Shown here: in pieces, positions 1-9,630 of the stretch
How the letters are laid out: the number at the start of each line of letters is the position of its first letter
Numbering within the stretch: the stretch's first letter is position 1
From: Dyadobacter alkalitolerans DSM 23607
Lineage (GTDB): Bacteria; Bacteroidota; Bacteroidia; Cytophagales; Spirosomataceae
Length of the DNA stretch: 64,000 nucleotides
Reading direction: 5' to 3'
Assembly (NCBI RefSeq): GCF_000428845.1
Contig: NZ_AUAS01000007.1
Coordinates: forward strand, 310,001 to 374,000
Notes under the pieces: generated by a model
Database searches by the model: none
Told to the model about the DNA's origin: nothing
The model's input: the letters and a program-made list of their open reading frames with translations, nothing else
Made by a program: the position numbers and the translations under genes

Positions 1-1649
1 ACAGCCGTATGACCTATGATTTGAAACTGGGACGTCACGGTGTCAATATTATGGCTGGTCATGAAGCACAGGCATTTACCTATGAATCATTGAGCGGTAC
101 GCGTAAAAAGTTCATTACCAATACAATAGAAGAGCTTTCTGGTGGTGACGCATCTGTTATTTCCAATGTCAGCAACAACAGCGGTAAAGGTTCAGGATCG
201 CGTGAATCGTATTTTGCACGTGTGAATTATAGCTTCAATGAGCGTTACTTCTTGCAGGGAACTTACCGAATGGACGGTTCTTCGGCATTCCGTGAAGGAC
301 GTCGCTGGGGCAACTTTCCGGCCGTTTCGGTGGCATGGCGCGTTTCGGAAGAGCCTTTCCTGAAAAGTGTCAATGCAATCAATGACCTGAAACTGAGATT
401 TGAGATCGGTCGCTCGGGTAACCAGGGCAGCGGTGGTAATGCCATCTATTCAACGCTTCAAACGGTTCCAACGGGCTGGGGCACAGGCTTCCTGGCTTCT
501 AACTTTGCCAATGAATTCCTGACCTGGGAAAAAGACGACGTGATCAATGCCGGATTGGACCTGCATATGTTCAGCAACCGCGTGGAACTGATCGTGGATG
601 CTTATATCAAAAACATTACGAGCCTGATCACAGTTAACTCATATCCGTTTACATATGGTGGTGACATTGCTTACTCACCAGGTTACCTGAGCTGGCCGGC
701 TGTTAATGCTGGTTCCATGAAGAACCGCGGTGTCGGCTTCACATTGAACACCGTGAACATCGACAAAGCAGGTTTCTATTGGAGAACAGGCATTAACCTT
801 TCGTTCGACCGCAATAAGGTAACGTCACTGCTGAACCCGATCACACCAACCTGGAACGCGACTTCGGTTGGTTTCAAAACAGAGGTGGGACAACCAGCCA
901 GTATGCTAACCGGCTACATTGCCGAGGGACTTTATCAGGACGCTGCCGACATTAAAGGCCATGCGATCCAGACATCCAACGGCGAGCTGACGATGAATCC
1001 GCTGACAGGCAGCTGGGTAGGGGACACGAAATTCAAGGATCTAAACGCGGACGGCATCATCGATGCAGAAGACCGCACGGTGATCGGTAACCCATGGCCG
1101 AAGTTCACATTGGGTTTCAACAACAATATGACCTACAAAAACTTCGAGCTGAACGCGTTCATGACGGGAAGTTTCAAGAATGATATCCTTAACTATCCGC
1201 GTTATCGTGCAGAAGTGCCGGGTAATGGCGGTGTATTTGGAAACCAGTGGAAATCGGTGGCCAACTATGCACGCCCAAGCAGCTATGCAGTAGGTGATGC
1301 GGAAACGGTAACTCTTACCAATCCTGGTTACGTAATCCCGCGTATCGCGCCGGGTGACCCGAATGGTAACAACCGGATGAGCACCAATTTCATTGAGGAC
1401 GGCAGCTACGTGCGTTTGAAAAACATCACATTGAGCTACAACTTCCCTAAGTCCTTGCTGAAAGACACTTTTATCCGCGGATTGAAAGCATCGGTAGGCG
1501 CGCAAAACCTGTTTACCATTACGAAATACAAAGGTTATGATCCTGAGATCGGAATGGTAAGCTATGGCGGAACGGTCATGGCCGGCATCGACACAGGACG
1601 CTATCCGTCTGTCCGTATGTATTCTTTCGGTCTGATGGCTGATTTTTAA
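1..1649 (+). CDS. SusC/RagA-family TonB-dependent outer-membrane transporter, C-terminal part
   Basis: The reading frame is open from the window edge, so the gene starts upstream; the first ATG at 9 is internal. Only about 548 residues, roughly the C-terminal half of the beta-barrel, are present. Family features are GRSGNQ, the sequence NERYFLQGTYRMDGSS, the calcium-like stretch KDLNADGIIDAEDR, and a terminal strand ending in F (SFGLMADF). SusC proteins import oligosaccharides across the outer membrane, with SusD as lid. The SusD gene follows after 36 nt, then a TIG-domain lipoprotein and a GH31 enzyme, so this is one polysaccharide utilisation operon. The TonB box, plug and signal peptide lie outside the window. 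Confidence 0.95.
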   Translation, partial: SRMTYDLKLGRHGVNIMAGHEAQAFTYESLSGTRKKFITNTIEELSGGDASVISNVSNNSGKGSGSRESYFARVNYSFNERYFLQGTYRMDGSSAFREGRRWGNFPAVSVAWRVSEEPFLKSVNAINDLKLRFEIGRSGNQGSGGNAIYSTLQTVPTGWGTGFLASNFANEFLTWEKDDVINAGLDLHMFSNRVELIVDAYIKNITSLITVNSYPFTYGGDIAYSPGYLSWPAVNAGSMKNRGVGFTLNTVNIDKAGFYWRTGINLSFDRNKVTSLLNPITPTWNATSVGFKTEVGQPASMLTGYIAEGLYQDAADIKGHAIQTSNGELTMNPLTGSWVGDTKFKDLNADGIIDAEDRTVIGNPWPKFTLGFNNNMTYKNFELNAFMTGSFKNDILNYPRYRAEVPGNGGVFGNQWKSVANYARPSSYAVGDAETVTLTNPGYVIPRIAPGDPNGNNRMSTNFIEDGSYVRLKNITLSYNFPKSLLKDTFIRGLKASVGAQNLFTITKYKGYDPEIGMVSYGGTVMAGIDTGRYPSVRMYSFGLMADF

Positions 1650-1685
1650 TCGATCTGATCCCATTTATTTTAAAAGAAATTTTAT

Positions 1686-3311
1686 ATGCAATTCAAAATA
1701 AAACTCCTGGCAGCCATCGGCACATTGATGCTTATGCAGGGATGCAGCGAAGAATTCCTGGACCGCCCGCCACTGGACGCGCTCACTTCGGGTAATTTCT
1801 ATAAAACCGATGCCGAAATCCTGGCCGGAACGGCGCCGCTTTACAACATTGTGTGGTTCGATTTTAATGACAAGGCCAACATGTCTTTTCAGGAAGCGCG
1901 TGCCGGTAACCTCAATTCCAACGACCGGACGGCATACGTTAAGCACGCCATTCCATCGACGGATGTAAATACGCTTTTGCCGGGTTACAAATCGTTTTAC
2001 AAAATCATTGCGCAAAGCAACAATGCTTATAAGGCGATCAAGGAAGCGACCGGAAGCACGGCTTCGGCCACTGTAAAAGCGCAGGGATTGGGCGAATGCC
2101 GTTTCATGCGTGCAACAGCCTATTACTATCTGGTATCCAACTGGGGCGCAGTGCCGATTGTGTATGATAACGTGGCACAGCTTAACTCGCCACCGGTCCG
2201 CAACCGCGTTGAAGATGTGTGGAAGCTGTTAATTCAGGATTACCGTTTCGCAGCAGAAAACCTTCCCGTTACTGCCGATCAGGGCCGTTTGACAAAATAT
2301 TCAGCCGAAGGAATGCTGGCCAGAATGTACCTGATGCGTGCCGGATTGAACCAGAAAGGAACGCGTAACCAGTCGGATCTGGACAGTGCGAAATATTATG
2401 CGGAAGATGTGATCACCAAAAGCGGCCGAACGCTGGCTCCAACCTATGCGGAGCTGTTTGAAAGTGCTAATAACAACTCTTCCAAAAATAATCCGGAAAG
2501 CTTGTTCTCGCTGCAATGGATGCCGGTAAGCAGTCCGTGGGGAGTTAACAATTCGTTCCAGGCATACTTTGCTTACGACGCCAACATTACCACAACGGGT
2601 GATGGCTGGGGCGCAGCGCAAGGCTTGTCGGCGGATCTGGTTAAATATTTTGTAGAAAACCCTGCGGATTCACTTCGCAGAAAATCAATCGCCATGTTCG
2701 ATAGCGATGTGTACCCGAACATTCAGAAAGCGACCGGTGGTTTGAAATACAACAGGCCTGCGCAATTATCGGCGATTAAAAAATACATTGTCGGATCGCC
2801 GGCAGATAATGGTGGTTTGGGCGGATTCATGGCTGCCAATATCAACTCCTATATGCTGCGTCTGGCCGAAGTTTATCTGATTTATGCAGATGCAGTTTTG
2901 GGTAATGCGGCTACAACCAATGATGCCAAAGCATTGCAATACTTCAATGCGGTGCGCAAAAGAGCAGGCCTGGCGGCTAAAACTTCACTGACTTTCGAGG
3001 ATATTTTCAAAGAAAGAAGAATTGAAACCGTATTTGAAGGTAACTCCTGGAATGAGATTGTCCGCTGGTATTATTTCAACCCGGCCAAAGCAATTGCTTA
3101 CACCGCTGCACAACGCAGGGAGAACTATACAATGACTTACGTGCCAGGTTCTACCAATCCGAAGAAATACACCGTGACTTATTCGCCGGCTGAGTATTAT
3201 CCGTTATCGGAAAATACGCTTTACCTGCCGTTGCCTGAGGGTGAGCTCGTGAATGCACCCTCATTGAAAGGCGAACCGGTTCCTTTTGATTTCAGCACAT
3301 TAGTTGACTAA
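1686..3311 (+). CDS. SusD/RagB-family glycan-binding lipoprotein
   Basis: 541 residues, usual SusD length. The N-terminus is a lipoprotein signal with lipobox LMQGC at about residues 16-20, followed by the typical SEEFLDRPPLDALTSGNFY. Internal TPR-like helices (for example GECRFMRATAYYYLVSNWG) and the C-terminal RNAVRKRAGL-type motif (FNAVRKRAGLAAKT, then FKERRIETVFEGNSW) are family hallmarks. It should sit on the cell surface capping the SusC barrel encoded immediately upstream and capture oligosaccharides. Co-transcribed with SusC and with the binding protein 19 nt downstream. The substrate cannot be read from the protein alone; the downstream GH31 points to an alpha-linked xyloside or glucan. 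Confidence 0.95.
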   Translation: MQFKIKLLAAIGTLMLMQGCSEEFLDRPPLDALTSGNFYKTDAEILAGTAPLYNIVWFDFNDKANMSFQEARAGNLNSNDRTAYVKHAIPSTDVNTLLPGYKSFYKIIAQSNNAYKAIKEATGSTASATVKAQGLGECRFMRATAYYYLVSNWGAVPIVYDNVAQLNSPPVRNRVEDVWKLLIQDYRFAAENLPVTADQGRLTKYSAEGMLARMYLMRAGLNQKGTRNQSDLDSAKYYAEDVITKSGRTLAPTYAELFESANNNSSKNNPESLFSLQWMPVSSPWGVNNSFQAYFAYDANITTTGDGWGAAQGLSADLVKYFVENPADSLRRKSIAMFDSDVYPNIQKATGGLKYNRPAQLSAIKKYIVGSPADNGGLGGFMAANINSYMLRLAEVYLIYADAVLGNAATTNDAKALQYFNAVRKRAGLAAKTSLTFEDIFKERRIETVFEGNSWNEIVRWYYFNPAKAIAYTAAQRRENYTMTYVPGSTNPKKYTVTYSPAEYYPLSENTLYLPLPEGELVNAPSLKGEPVPFDFSTLVD

Positions 3312-3330
3312 CCCTAATTTTTGAAAAGCA

Positions 3331-4497
3331 ATGAACTTTAAAAATATATATAGAACAGCACTGGGGCTGTGCCTGGCAGCGGGAATGCTGCTTTCGTTCC
3401 AGAGCTGTAATGACGACGATGTGGACGGCGCACCTTCCATCACAAACGTCCGCCTGCTCGACCCTACCAAAGCCGACAGTTCGCTGAATGCAGCAGAACC
3501 CGGCAGTCTGATCGTGATCCAGGGGCAGAACCTGGGGAGTGTGATGAAAGTCTATTTCAATGATTTCGAAGCTACATTCAATGCTGCATTGGGCAGCAAT
3601 TCGAATCTCATTGTGACCATTCCGGCGAATGCGCCTACGAAGGCTGTGGACGCGGGGGTTTCCAATAAGATCAAAGTACAGACCCGGGGCGGAGAGGCTA
3701 CTTACGACTTCGTATTATCGGCGCCAACGCCGGTGCTCACAGGTTTGTATTCCGAATTTGTAAAGCCGGGAGGCACGCTGGTTATCAACGGAGATTATTT
3801 TTATAACATTAAATCCGTAAAAGTAGGCGCGACCAACTTGCAGATCCTGAGCACTACGGTGAAGCAGATCACCGCCAAAATGCCCGCTACTGCCGTTTCG
3901 GACATTGTTACGGTGGAGGGAGAATTTGGCAGTGTCAAAACCACTTTCAAAGTGAACGGTATGGAAGGGCATATGGTCAATTTCGATGTGCCAGCCACAA
4001 CCTGGGGAGCAGAAGTATGCTGGGGCGGAGCGGCGATTGTGCCGGCAACGGATGCGAACGCGATCTCAGGTAAATATTCGCGGATCAAACAAACCAAATT
4101 ACCCGCAACCGGCTACGCCGACGCGTGGGTTTTCTCTACTTGCAGTTTCGATTTCAAGCTGGCAGCAGGTCCGGCCGCTGAGAGACAATTCAAATTCGAG
4201 CACAACATTGCAGAGCCTTGGAAAGCAGGTAAATACGAAATCACGATCACCGCAGGCGGCACCGAATTCGTATACGCATTCCAGCCCTGGAATTCCACAG
4301 AATTCACCGCAACCGGTTACCAAACCAATGGATGGAGAACGGCAGTCATAGAACTTTCCGAATTCAAAAGTGCATCAGGAGGCACCATCGCGGACGCATC
4401 CAAAGTAAGCGATCTGAAAGTATCATTCGGCACAGCCGACGTTGCCATTGCTTCGTTCAATGGAAGTGTTGATAATTTCAGGATTGTGAAGAAGTAA
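3331..4497 (+). CDS. IPT/TIG-domain surface glycan-binding lipoprotein (SGBP-B-like)
   Basis: 388 residues. Lipoprotein signal with cysteine in FQSCNDDD at about residue 26. Two IPT/TIG immunoglobulin-like repeats follow (about 36-125, containing GSLIVIQGQNLG, and about 128-210, containing GGTLVINGDYF). A C-terminal beta-sandwich (about 215-388, FNGSVDNFRI near the end) resembles the glycan-binding domain of SGBP proteins of xyloglucan loci. It follows SusD by 19 nt and precedes a GH31 gene, the usual place for an extra surface binding protein. Binding specificity is inferred from this domain order only. Confidence 0.85.
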   Translation: MNFKNIYRTALGLCLAAGMLLSFQSCNDDDVDGAPSITNVRLLDPTKADSSLNAAEPGSLIVIQGQNLGSVMKVYFNDFEATFNAALGSNSNLIVTIPANAPTKAVDAGVSNKIKVQTRGGEATYDFVLSAPTPVLTGLYSEFVKPGGTLVINGDYFYNIKSVKVGATNLQILSTTVKQITAKMPATAVSDIVTVEGEFGSVKTTFKVNGMEGHMVNFDVPATTWGAEVCWGGAAIVPATDANAISGKYSRIKQTKLPATGYADAWVFSTCSFDFKLAAGPAAERQFKFEHNIAEPWKAGKYEITITAGGTEFVYAFQPWNSTEFTATGYQTNGWRTAVIELSEFKSASGGTIADASKVSDLKVSFGTADVAIASFNGSVDNFRIVKK

Positions 4498-4511
4498 CAG
4501 TACGGCCGGCG

Positions 4512-4650
4512 GCCCCTGTCACCCTCAGGGGCGCACCGCCTGACGGCCGAGCCCCTGTCACCCTGAGCGGAGTCGAAGGGGAGGAGCACGATGCCGAGGG
4601 CGTCAGGCCTAGCCAGTAGCGCCCCTTCGACTCCGCTCAGGGTGACAGGG
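4512..4650. repeat. GC-rich dispersed palindromic repeat with a perfect 29-bp inverted pair
   Basis: Between the binding-protein and GH31 genes. Arms at 4553-4581 and 4622-4650 are exact reverse complements (29 of 29), separated by 40 nt. A partial copy of the left arm precedes at 4513-4530, itself able to form a small CCCCTG/CAGGGG hairpin. The arm contains the core CACCCTGAGCGGAGTCGAAG, which I recognise as a widespread bacterial intergenic repeat. Its place inside an operon suggests mRNA processing, partial termination or stabilisation of the upstream susCD part; that is inference. Confidence 0.85.
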
Positions 4651-4699
4651 AGGCAGGCCCATAACATAGCCCCATCAACCAACGGGCAACACAAATTGC

Positions 4700-7096
4700 A
4701 TGATGTATCATTTTAAACCTTTACCCAAACTAGCGTCGCTGCTCCTGCTGCTTTCGCTTGTTTTCGATTGCGATCCGGTTTCAGCTCAGCAGAGCAAACT
4801 TGTGAATGATCCGGTTGATATCAGCGGTGATTTTCGGGATTTTTCCAACACATTGTTTTTTGCCGATAGTCTGGCTTCATTTGATCCTGCAACAGGTGTG
4901 GGAAAGATCAATTGGAAGCGGCATGAGGCTTTCGCTGCGCATAATTTTGATAATTCCATGCTGAGCTATAAGCGCTCTTATAGCAATGAATTTCCTTCTA
5001 TTGAATACGCCCAGGACCCTGTTCTGCCGTTTTCGGTTGAGTTTACATCGCCGCGTACAGTCCGTATCCGTGCGAACACGGGTGCGCAGGGGCCTTCCGG
5101 TGAACTTTCATTGATGCTTGTTCGCGAGCCTGTGAAAGATGCTTCCTGGAAGTATAAGAAGATTAGTGGTGGCCACGAATACACGAATGTACACGGATCT
5201 GTTACTATTTATGAAAATCCCTGGAAGATCCTGATCCGGGATGCCAGTGGAAAAGTGCTTACGCAAACGCGGGGGCAGGCGGATGGAAGGGCTTCCTATA
5301 CGCCGACATTGCCGTTCTCATTTGTCCGCCGGGCTGCCGACTATTCACGGAGTGTTGCTGCGGTTTTTTCTATTTCGCCTGACGAGAAGATTTTTGGTTG
5401 CGGCGAGTCGTTTACGCGGCTCGACAAAAACGGGCAAAAGGTCATTTTATGGACGCATGACCCTAATGGTGTTCAAACGCAGACCATGTATAAACCGATT
5501 CCATTTTACATGAGCTCGCGCGGCTATGGAATGTTTATGCACACAACTTCGCCCATTACGTGCGACTTTGGCGCTACTTACGGAGAGTCCAACGCCATGC
5601 AGATCGGCGATGAGAGCCTGGACCTGTTCGTATTTTTAGGTCAGCCCAAAGACATTCTGGATGAATATACAAACCTGACCGGCAAGGCATCCATGCCGCC
5701 ATTGTGGTCATTTGGCCTCTGGATGAGCCGCATAACGTACTTCTCAGAACAGGACGGGCGCAATGTCGCCGCCAAACTGCGTGAGAACCGCATCCCTTCC
5801 GACGTGATCCATTTCGATACAGGCTGGTTTGAGACGGACTGGCGTTGCGACTACAACTTCGCCCCAAGCCGCTTTAAAAATCCCGAAGGCATGATCGCGG
5901 ACCTGAAAAAACAGGGTTTCCGCACATCGCTGTGGCAGCTGCCTTATTTTGTTCCGAAAAACACACTGTATCCCGAAATCGTGGACAAAGGCCTGGCCGT
6001 GAAGAACGCGAAGGGGACCATTCCATATGAAGACGCTGTGCTTGATTTTTCCAATCCCAACACCATTAAATGGTATGAAGATAAAATTTCGGGGTTGCTG
6101 AAACTCGGCGTCGGCGCTATTAAAGTTGATTTTGGTGAAGCTGCACCATTATCGGGCGTATATGCATCTGGTCGCACGGGCTTTTATGAGCATAACCTGT
6201 ACCCATTACGCTATAATAAGATCGTTTCGGAACTGACAAAAAAGATAACCGGCGACAACATTATCTGGGCCAGAAGCACCTGGGCAGGCAGCCAGCGTTA
6301 CCCGATCCATTGGGGCGGGGATGCGGAAACCACAAACAAGGGGATGGAAGCACAGCTGCGCGGCGGATTGTCGCTCGGACTTTCGGGTTTTACGTTTTGG
6401 AGCCATGATATAGGCGGTTTTACCATGAAAACGCCCGAAGATCTGTATCGCCGCTGGTTAATGATGGGCTTACTGAGCTCTCACACCCGCACGCACGGGC
6501 AGGCGCCCAAAGAACCCTGGGAATATGGGAAAGATTTTCAGGATTATTTCAGAAAAGCGGTGGAGCTGAAATACAAGCTTATGCCATACATTTATACGCA
6601 ATCCAAAATCGCTTCCGAAAAAGGCTTGCCGATGGTGCGCGCGCTACTGGTAGAATTTCCGGACGATCCGGGTGCCTGGATGGTGGATAATGAATATATG
6701 CTGGGATCGGATATGCTGATTGCGCCGTTTTTTGAGAATGCGAAAACCCGACAGGTGTATTTACCAAAGGGGAAATGGGTGGATTACCAAAGCCGCAAAG
6801 TGTACGAAGGCGGCTGGCACGAAATTGCCGCCGGTGAATTGGAAGTGGTCATGCTGGTCCGAGAAGGTGCCGTATTACCCCATGCAAAAGTGGCCCAGTC
6901 AACGGATCAGATCGATTGGAAAAATATAGAATTGGTGGGTTTCAATGTGGAAAGTCCGCGGACGACTATGAAGTTGTTTCTGCCGGGTGAAAGTGTAGTA
7001 AAAGATGTTTTGGTTATAAAAAAAGGCGGAAAGCTTGTGATGAGCAAGGATTCCTTTGTCGCTATATCCCCCGTAAATAGTCCCGCAACCCCATAA
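4700..7096 (+). CDS. GH31 glycoside hydrolase, YicI-type alpha-xylosidase-like
   Basis: 798 residues with an N-terminal signal peptide (hydrophobic LLLLLSLVF, ending near SAQQ). The catalytic barrel runs from about residue 325 (MPPLWSFGLW) to 650. The nucleophile is Asp477 in IKVDFGEAAP, matching the KTDFGER type of E. coli YicI rather than the WxDMNE type of alpha-glucosidases. The acid/base is Asp541 in HWGGDAETT. GFTFWSHDIGGF and LLSSHTRTHG also match YicI. It probably removes alpha-xylosyl, or less likely alpha-glucosyl, groups from oligosaccharides in the periplasm. It is last in the susCD-SGBP operon. Alternatives within GH31 such as alpha-glucosidase or sulfoquinovosidase are not excluded. 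Confidence 0.9.
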   Translation: MMYHFKPLPKLASLLLLLSLVFDCDPVSAQQSKLVNDPVDISGDFRDFSNTLFFADSLASFDPATGVGKINWKRHEAFAAHNFDNSMLSYKRSYSNEFPSIEYAQDPVLPFSVEFTSPRTVRIRANTGAQGPSGELSLMLVREPVKDASWKYKKISGGHEYTNVHGSVTIYENPWKILIRDASGKVLTQTRGQADGRASYTPTLPFSFVRRAADYSRSVAAVFSISPDEKIFGCGESFTRLDKNGQKVILWTHDPNGVQTQTMYKPIPFYMSSRGYGMFMHTTSPITCDFGATYGESNAMQIGDESLDLFVFLGQPKDILDEYTNLTGKASMPPLWSFGLWMSRITYFSEQDGRNVAAKLRENRIPSDVIHFDTGWFETDWRCDYNFAPSRFKNPEGMIADLKKQGFRTSLWQLPYFVPKNTLYPEIVDKGLAVKNAKGTIPYEDAVLDFSNPNTIKWYEDKISGLLKLGVGAIKVDFGEAAPLSGVYASGRTGFYEHNLYPLRYNKIVSELTKKITGDNIIWARSTWAGSQRYPIHWGGDAETTNKGMEAQLRGGLSLGLSGFTFWSHDIGGFTMKTPEDLYRRWLMMGLLSSHTRTHGQAPKEPWEYGKDFQDYFRKAVELKYKLMPYIYTQSKIASEKGLPMVRALLVEFPDDPGAWMVDNEYMLGSDMLIAPFFENAKTRQVYLPKGKWVDYQSRKVYEGGWHEIAAGELEVVMLVREGAVLPHAKVAQSTDQIDWKNIELVGFNVESPRTTMKLFLPGESVVKDVLVIKKGGKLVMSKDSFVAISPVNSPATP

Positions 7097-7164
7097 ATAT
7101 TCTGCTGCGCTGGCGTTAGTTTTGTAACAAAATTTACTTTGTTAACAAACAAAAAACGCTTAAA

Positions 7165-7731
7165 ATGAGGAAGCTGGTTTTATTTGCGCATATGTCTCTT
7201 GATGGTTTTGCCGGTGACTCGAGCGGTGGCCTTGGTTTTTTGACATACAACGAGGAGCTGCAACAATTCGCGGACGAAGTGGTCAAAACAGTTGGTTCCC
7301 CGGTATATGGCAAGAATACTTATCATTTAATGGAAGGTTACTGGCCCACGGTTCTGAACGACCCGAATGCCAACGGACATGCACTCGCCCATGCGAAATG
7401 GGTGCAGGAAGTTCCGAAAATCGTTTTCTCGACGACTTTGGAAAGTGCGGATTGGAATAATACACTGCTGATCAAAGACAACATTGTAGAAGAGGTGAAC
7501 AAGCTGAAAGAGCAACCGGGTAAAGATCTTGTGATATTCGGCAGCCCTGGTCTGGCTAAAAATCTGATGAAACTCGGGCTGATCGACGAATATCAATTGA
7601 CCCTGCATCCCATCATATTAGGAAAAGGAAATAGCTTGTTCGACGGTAATGCACAGATGAATAATTTAAAATTGCTGGAATCAAGAACACTGGCTTCGGG
7701 GGTTGTTACGTTGCATTATGCGAATCAGTGA
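7165..7731 (+). CDS. Dihydrofolate reductase-family protein (RibD C-terminal-like)
   Basis: 188 residues covering a single RibD_C/DHFR-like domain. The N-terminus RKLVLFAHMSLDGFAG is the typical first strand and glycine loop; YGKNTYHLMEGYWP and DLVIFGSPGLAKNLM are the later NADPH-site and helix motifs. Such proteins are predicted NADPH-dependent reductases of unknown substrate and are common as single genes in Bacteroidota. It begins 68 nt after GH31; an imperfect GTAACAAA/TTTGTTAAC inverted repeat at about 7121-7145 lies just upstream and may be part of its own promoter. Confidence 0.9.
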   Translation: MRKLVLFAHMSLDGFAGDSSGGLGFLTYNEELQQFADEVVKTVGSPVYGKNTYHLMEGYWPTVLNDPNANGHALAHAKWVQEVPKIVFSTTLESADWNNTLLIKDNIVEEVNKLKEQPGKDLVIFGSPGLAKNLMKLGLIDEYQLTLHPIILGKGNSLFDGNAQMNNLKLLESRTLASGVVTLHYANQ

Positions 7732-7806
7732 ATGTGAAGTTTTGAAAATAGTTTAAAGCGCAATCCGACATTCATTTGATCAGGACCAAGAAACAGCAGT
7801 TCCAAG

Positions 7807-8439
7807 ATGATACCATTCAGACCTTTGCCATTTAAAATCAATCAGGTATACCTCACTTCCGACACGCATTATGGGCATAAAAACATTTGCCTGGGAACAA
7901 CTACGTGGCCGGAGGATCATGCCGCCGGATGTCGGAAATTTCCGCTCATTGAGGAGATGAATGATGCCATCATTGCCGGCATTAATGCAACTGTCGGCAA
8001 AAATGACCTGCTGATCCATTGCGGCGACTGGTCTTTTGGTGGTAAGGATAACATCCAGATATTCAGGAAGAAAATTGCCTGTAAAAATGTGATCTTACTG
8101 CAAGGCAATCACGATCACCATATCTCGCGTTCGCATGTAGGCCCGCAAAATTTATTTATTGAATTTACCCAGATAGGCTTCTATCAGGTGGAATCCCTCA
8201 AATTCGTGTGTGCCCATTATCCTATGGCGATCTGGCACCAGTCGCATCACAATGTTCCGCTTTTCTATGGACATGTTCACGGCTCGTACGAGAATGTGGG
8301 CAAATCCCTGGATGTGGGAATAGACAATATCTTCAAAATAAAGCAACACTACGCGCCAATTGGGTTGCAAGAGGCATACGACATTTGCCAGCGTAAGCCT
8401 GCATTTCTCGAATCGCATCACGACGAGTTTACCAATTGA
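7807..8439 (+). CDS. Calcineurin-like metallophosphoesterase
   Basis: 210 residues. All metal-binding motifs are present in order: DTHYGHKN (about 20-27), GDWSFGG (about 72), GNHDHH (about 99), HYPMAIW (about 138) and the C-terminal GHVHGS (about 156). It therefore should be an active two-metal phosphoesterase, probably cytoplasmic since no signal peptide is seen. The substrate is unknown. The gene is convergent with the cytochrome gene, with only 11 nt between their stops. Confidence 0.9.
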   Translation: MIPFRPLPFKINQVYLTSDTHYGHKNICLGTTTWPEDHAAGCRKFPLIEEMNDAIIAGINATVGKNDLLIHCGDWSFGGKDNIQIFRKKIACKNVILLQGNHDHHISRSHVGPQNLFIEFTQIGFYQVESLKFVCAHYPMAIWHQSHHNVPLFYGHVHGSYENVGKSLDVGIDNIFKIKQHYAPIGLQEAYDICQRKPAFLESHHDEFTN

Positions 8440-8450
8440 ATTGTTGCTTA

Positions 8451-9335
8451 TTATCTTTTCCTTTTTATAGGTGGGACAGTTTGTAAGTAGGCGAATATGG
8501 CCGAGCTTTCATCTTCCGTCAGTTCCGGGAAGAGGGGCATAGGATAACTGATAACCGAATTGTCCTTTGAAATGCCCTCGGTAATTGCACGTCGGAACTC
8601 AGCATCCGTCCAATTCCGGATGCCGGTTATGTGCGGCGTAAGATTCGGCGATTTGATCTTTTTTCCGCTTGCATCCCGCAATTTATTCCCGCCACCCATA
8701 TAGCCCTTCGATCTGGCGGGGTCCAGCGCGTCAAGGGAAGCAAAACTTTTGGAATGACAATGGTAGCAAGCCAGGTTATCGACCAGATATTTGCCCAGCA
8801 TCACCTTATCATCTGTTGGCTTTTGAATGTTGCCGTAGTGATATTCCTCAGGTTTCATCATGCTCAAACCAAGCCTCCCCGCAGGCGTGTACTTCGTTTT
8901 GCCCGCCGTCCTTGCGGATGGTTTTACGGCAACATCATCTGATTTTAAGTAGGCAATGATGTCGTCCAGGTCCTGATCGGCCATATTGGGGCGGTGCATA
9001 TAAGGCATTAGTCGACCCGTCCTGCTTACGCCCGTGCGGATCAGGTAAGCCAGTTCGCCGGGCGTATATTTGCCGGCACCGTGCTGGGGATCCTGTGTGA
9101 TGTTTGCAGAGTAGATCTTACCGATGAATTTTGGCGAGTCTTCCAGCTTTTTTCCACTGAAATCCTTCGTCTCAAAATTGTAATGACAAGATCCGCAGAC
9201 CAGCATAGTGAGTCGTTTTCCTTCTGCAACTTCCTGGGACTCGACTTTGTATTCAATCTTTTCGGTTTGGTACTGAATTTTACACCCCGAAGCAATAAAT
9301 ATCGCCCCCGGAAGCATCCACTTTTTCCAATTCAT
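8451..9335 (-). CDS. Dihaem c-type cytochrome lipoprotein
   Basis: 294 residues with a lipoprotein signal (IASGC, Cys18). Two haem-binding CxxCH sites are visible: CGSCH at 47-51 and CYHCH near residue 190. Candidate distal methionines are in RLMPYMH and YPMPLFP. The two-domain layout resembles cytochrome subunits that accept electrons from periplasmic dehydrogenases; the partner here is unknown. The protein should be anchored to a membrane facing the periplasm. No operon partner is adjacent: the neighbour upstream is about 1 kb away on the same strand. Confidence 0.9.
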   Translation of the reverse strand: MNWKKWMLPGAIFIASGCKIQYQTEKIEYKVESQEVAEGKRLTMLVCGSCHYNFETKDFSGKKLEDSPKFIGKIYSANITQDPQHGAGKYTPGELAYLIRTGVSRTGRLMPYMHRPNMADQDLDDIIAYLKSDDVAVKPSARTAGKTKYTPAGRLGLSMMKPEEYHYGNIQKPTDDKVMLGKYLVDNLACYHCHSKSFASLDALDPARSKGYMGGGNKLRDASGKKIKSPNLTPHITGIRNWTDAEFRRAITEGISKDNSVISYPMPLFPELTEDESSAIFAYLQTVPPIKRKR

Positions 9336-9630
9336 GGCTTTAAAATGTACTTTTTGAAATACAAAAACTAGCTGTTACAAGCAGCCAACGGCTCCTTTTA
9401 ATGACCGTCACTGGCCACTTCATCCGTCAGATTACGCAGATGTCATGAGTCCGGATGCTAGTTTAGCAATGTTGTATAAGGAAGGAAAGTACACTTTGCA
9501 GCAATTGGCCTTAATGGACAACGAAGCGGCTATTTTATGGCATCAATTGGGTCATAGGGGTTTTAGTAAAAAAAGTATAATAATTTCTCCCGTGAAGTTT
9601 CCGGATATCTCACACGCTTTGCAATGTATA
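9336..9630. other. Intergenic stretch with a possible short ORF remnant
   Basis: Between the cytochrome and nucleotidyltransferase genes. A plus-strand frame opens at 9445 and reads LAMLYKEGKYTLQQLALMDN, with plausible codon use, before running antisense into the nucleotidyltransferase gene. I do not recognise the protein, and its last third overlaps a better gene, so it may be a fragment or chance. Nothing else is visible. Confidence 0.2.

Noticed and set aside
1041-1664. Long minus-strand ORF opposite the SusC barrel
   Set aside because: Lies wholly antisense to a strongly supported coding region and has no domain; a shadow frame.
4700-7096. Sulfoquinovosidase (YihQ) as identity of the GH31, with agaS/PfkB/aldolase as a sulfosugar pathway
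   Set aside because: The GH31 matches YicI more closely and is 30 kb away in another operon; AgaS and the GH20/GH123-like enzymes point to amino sugars.
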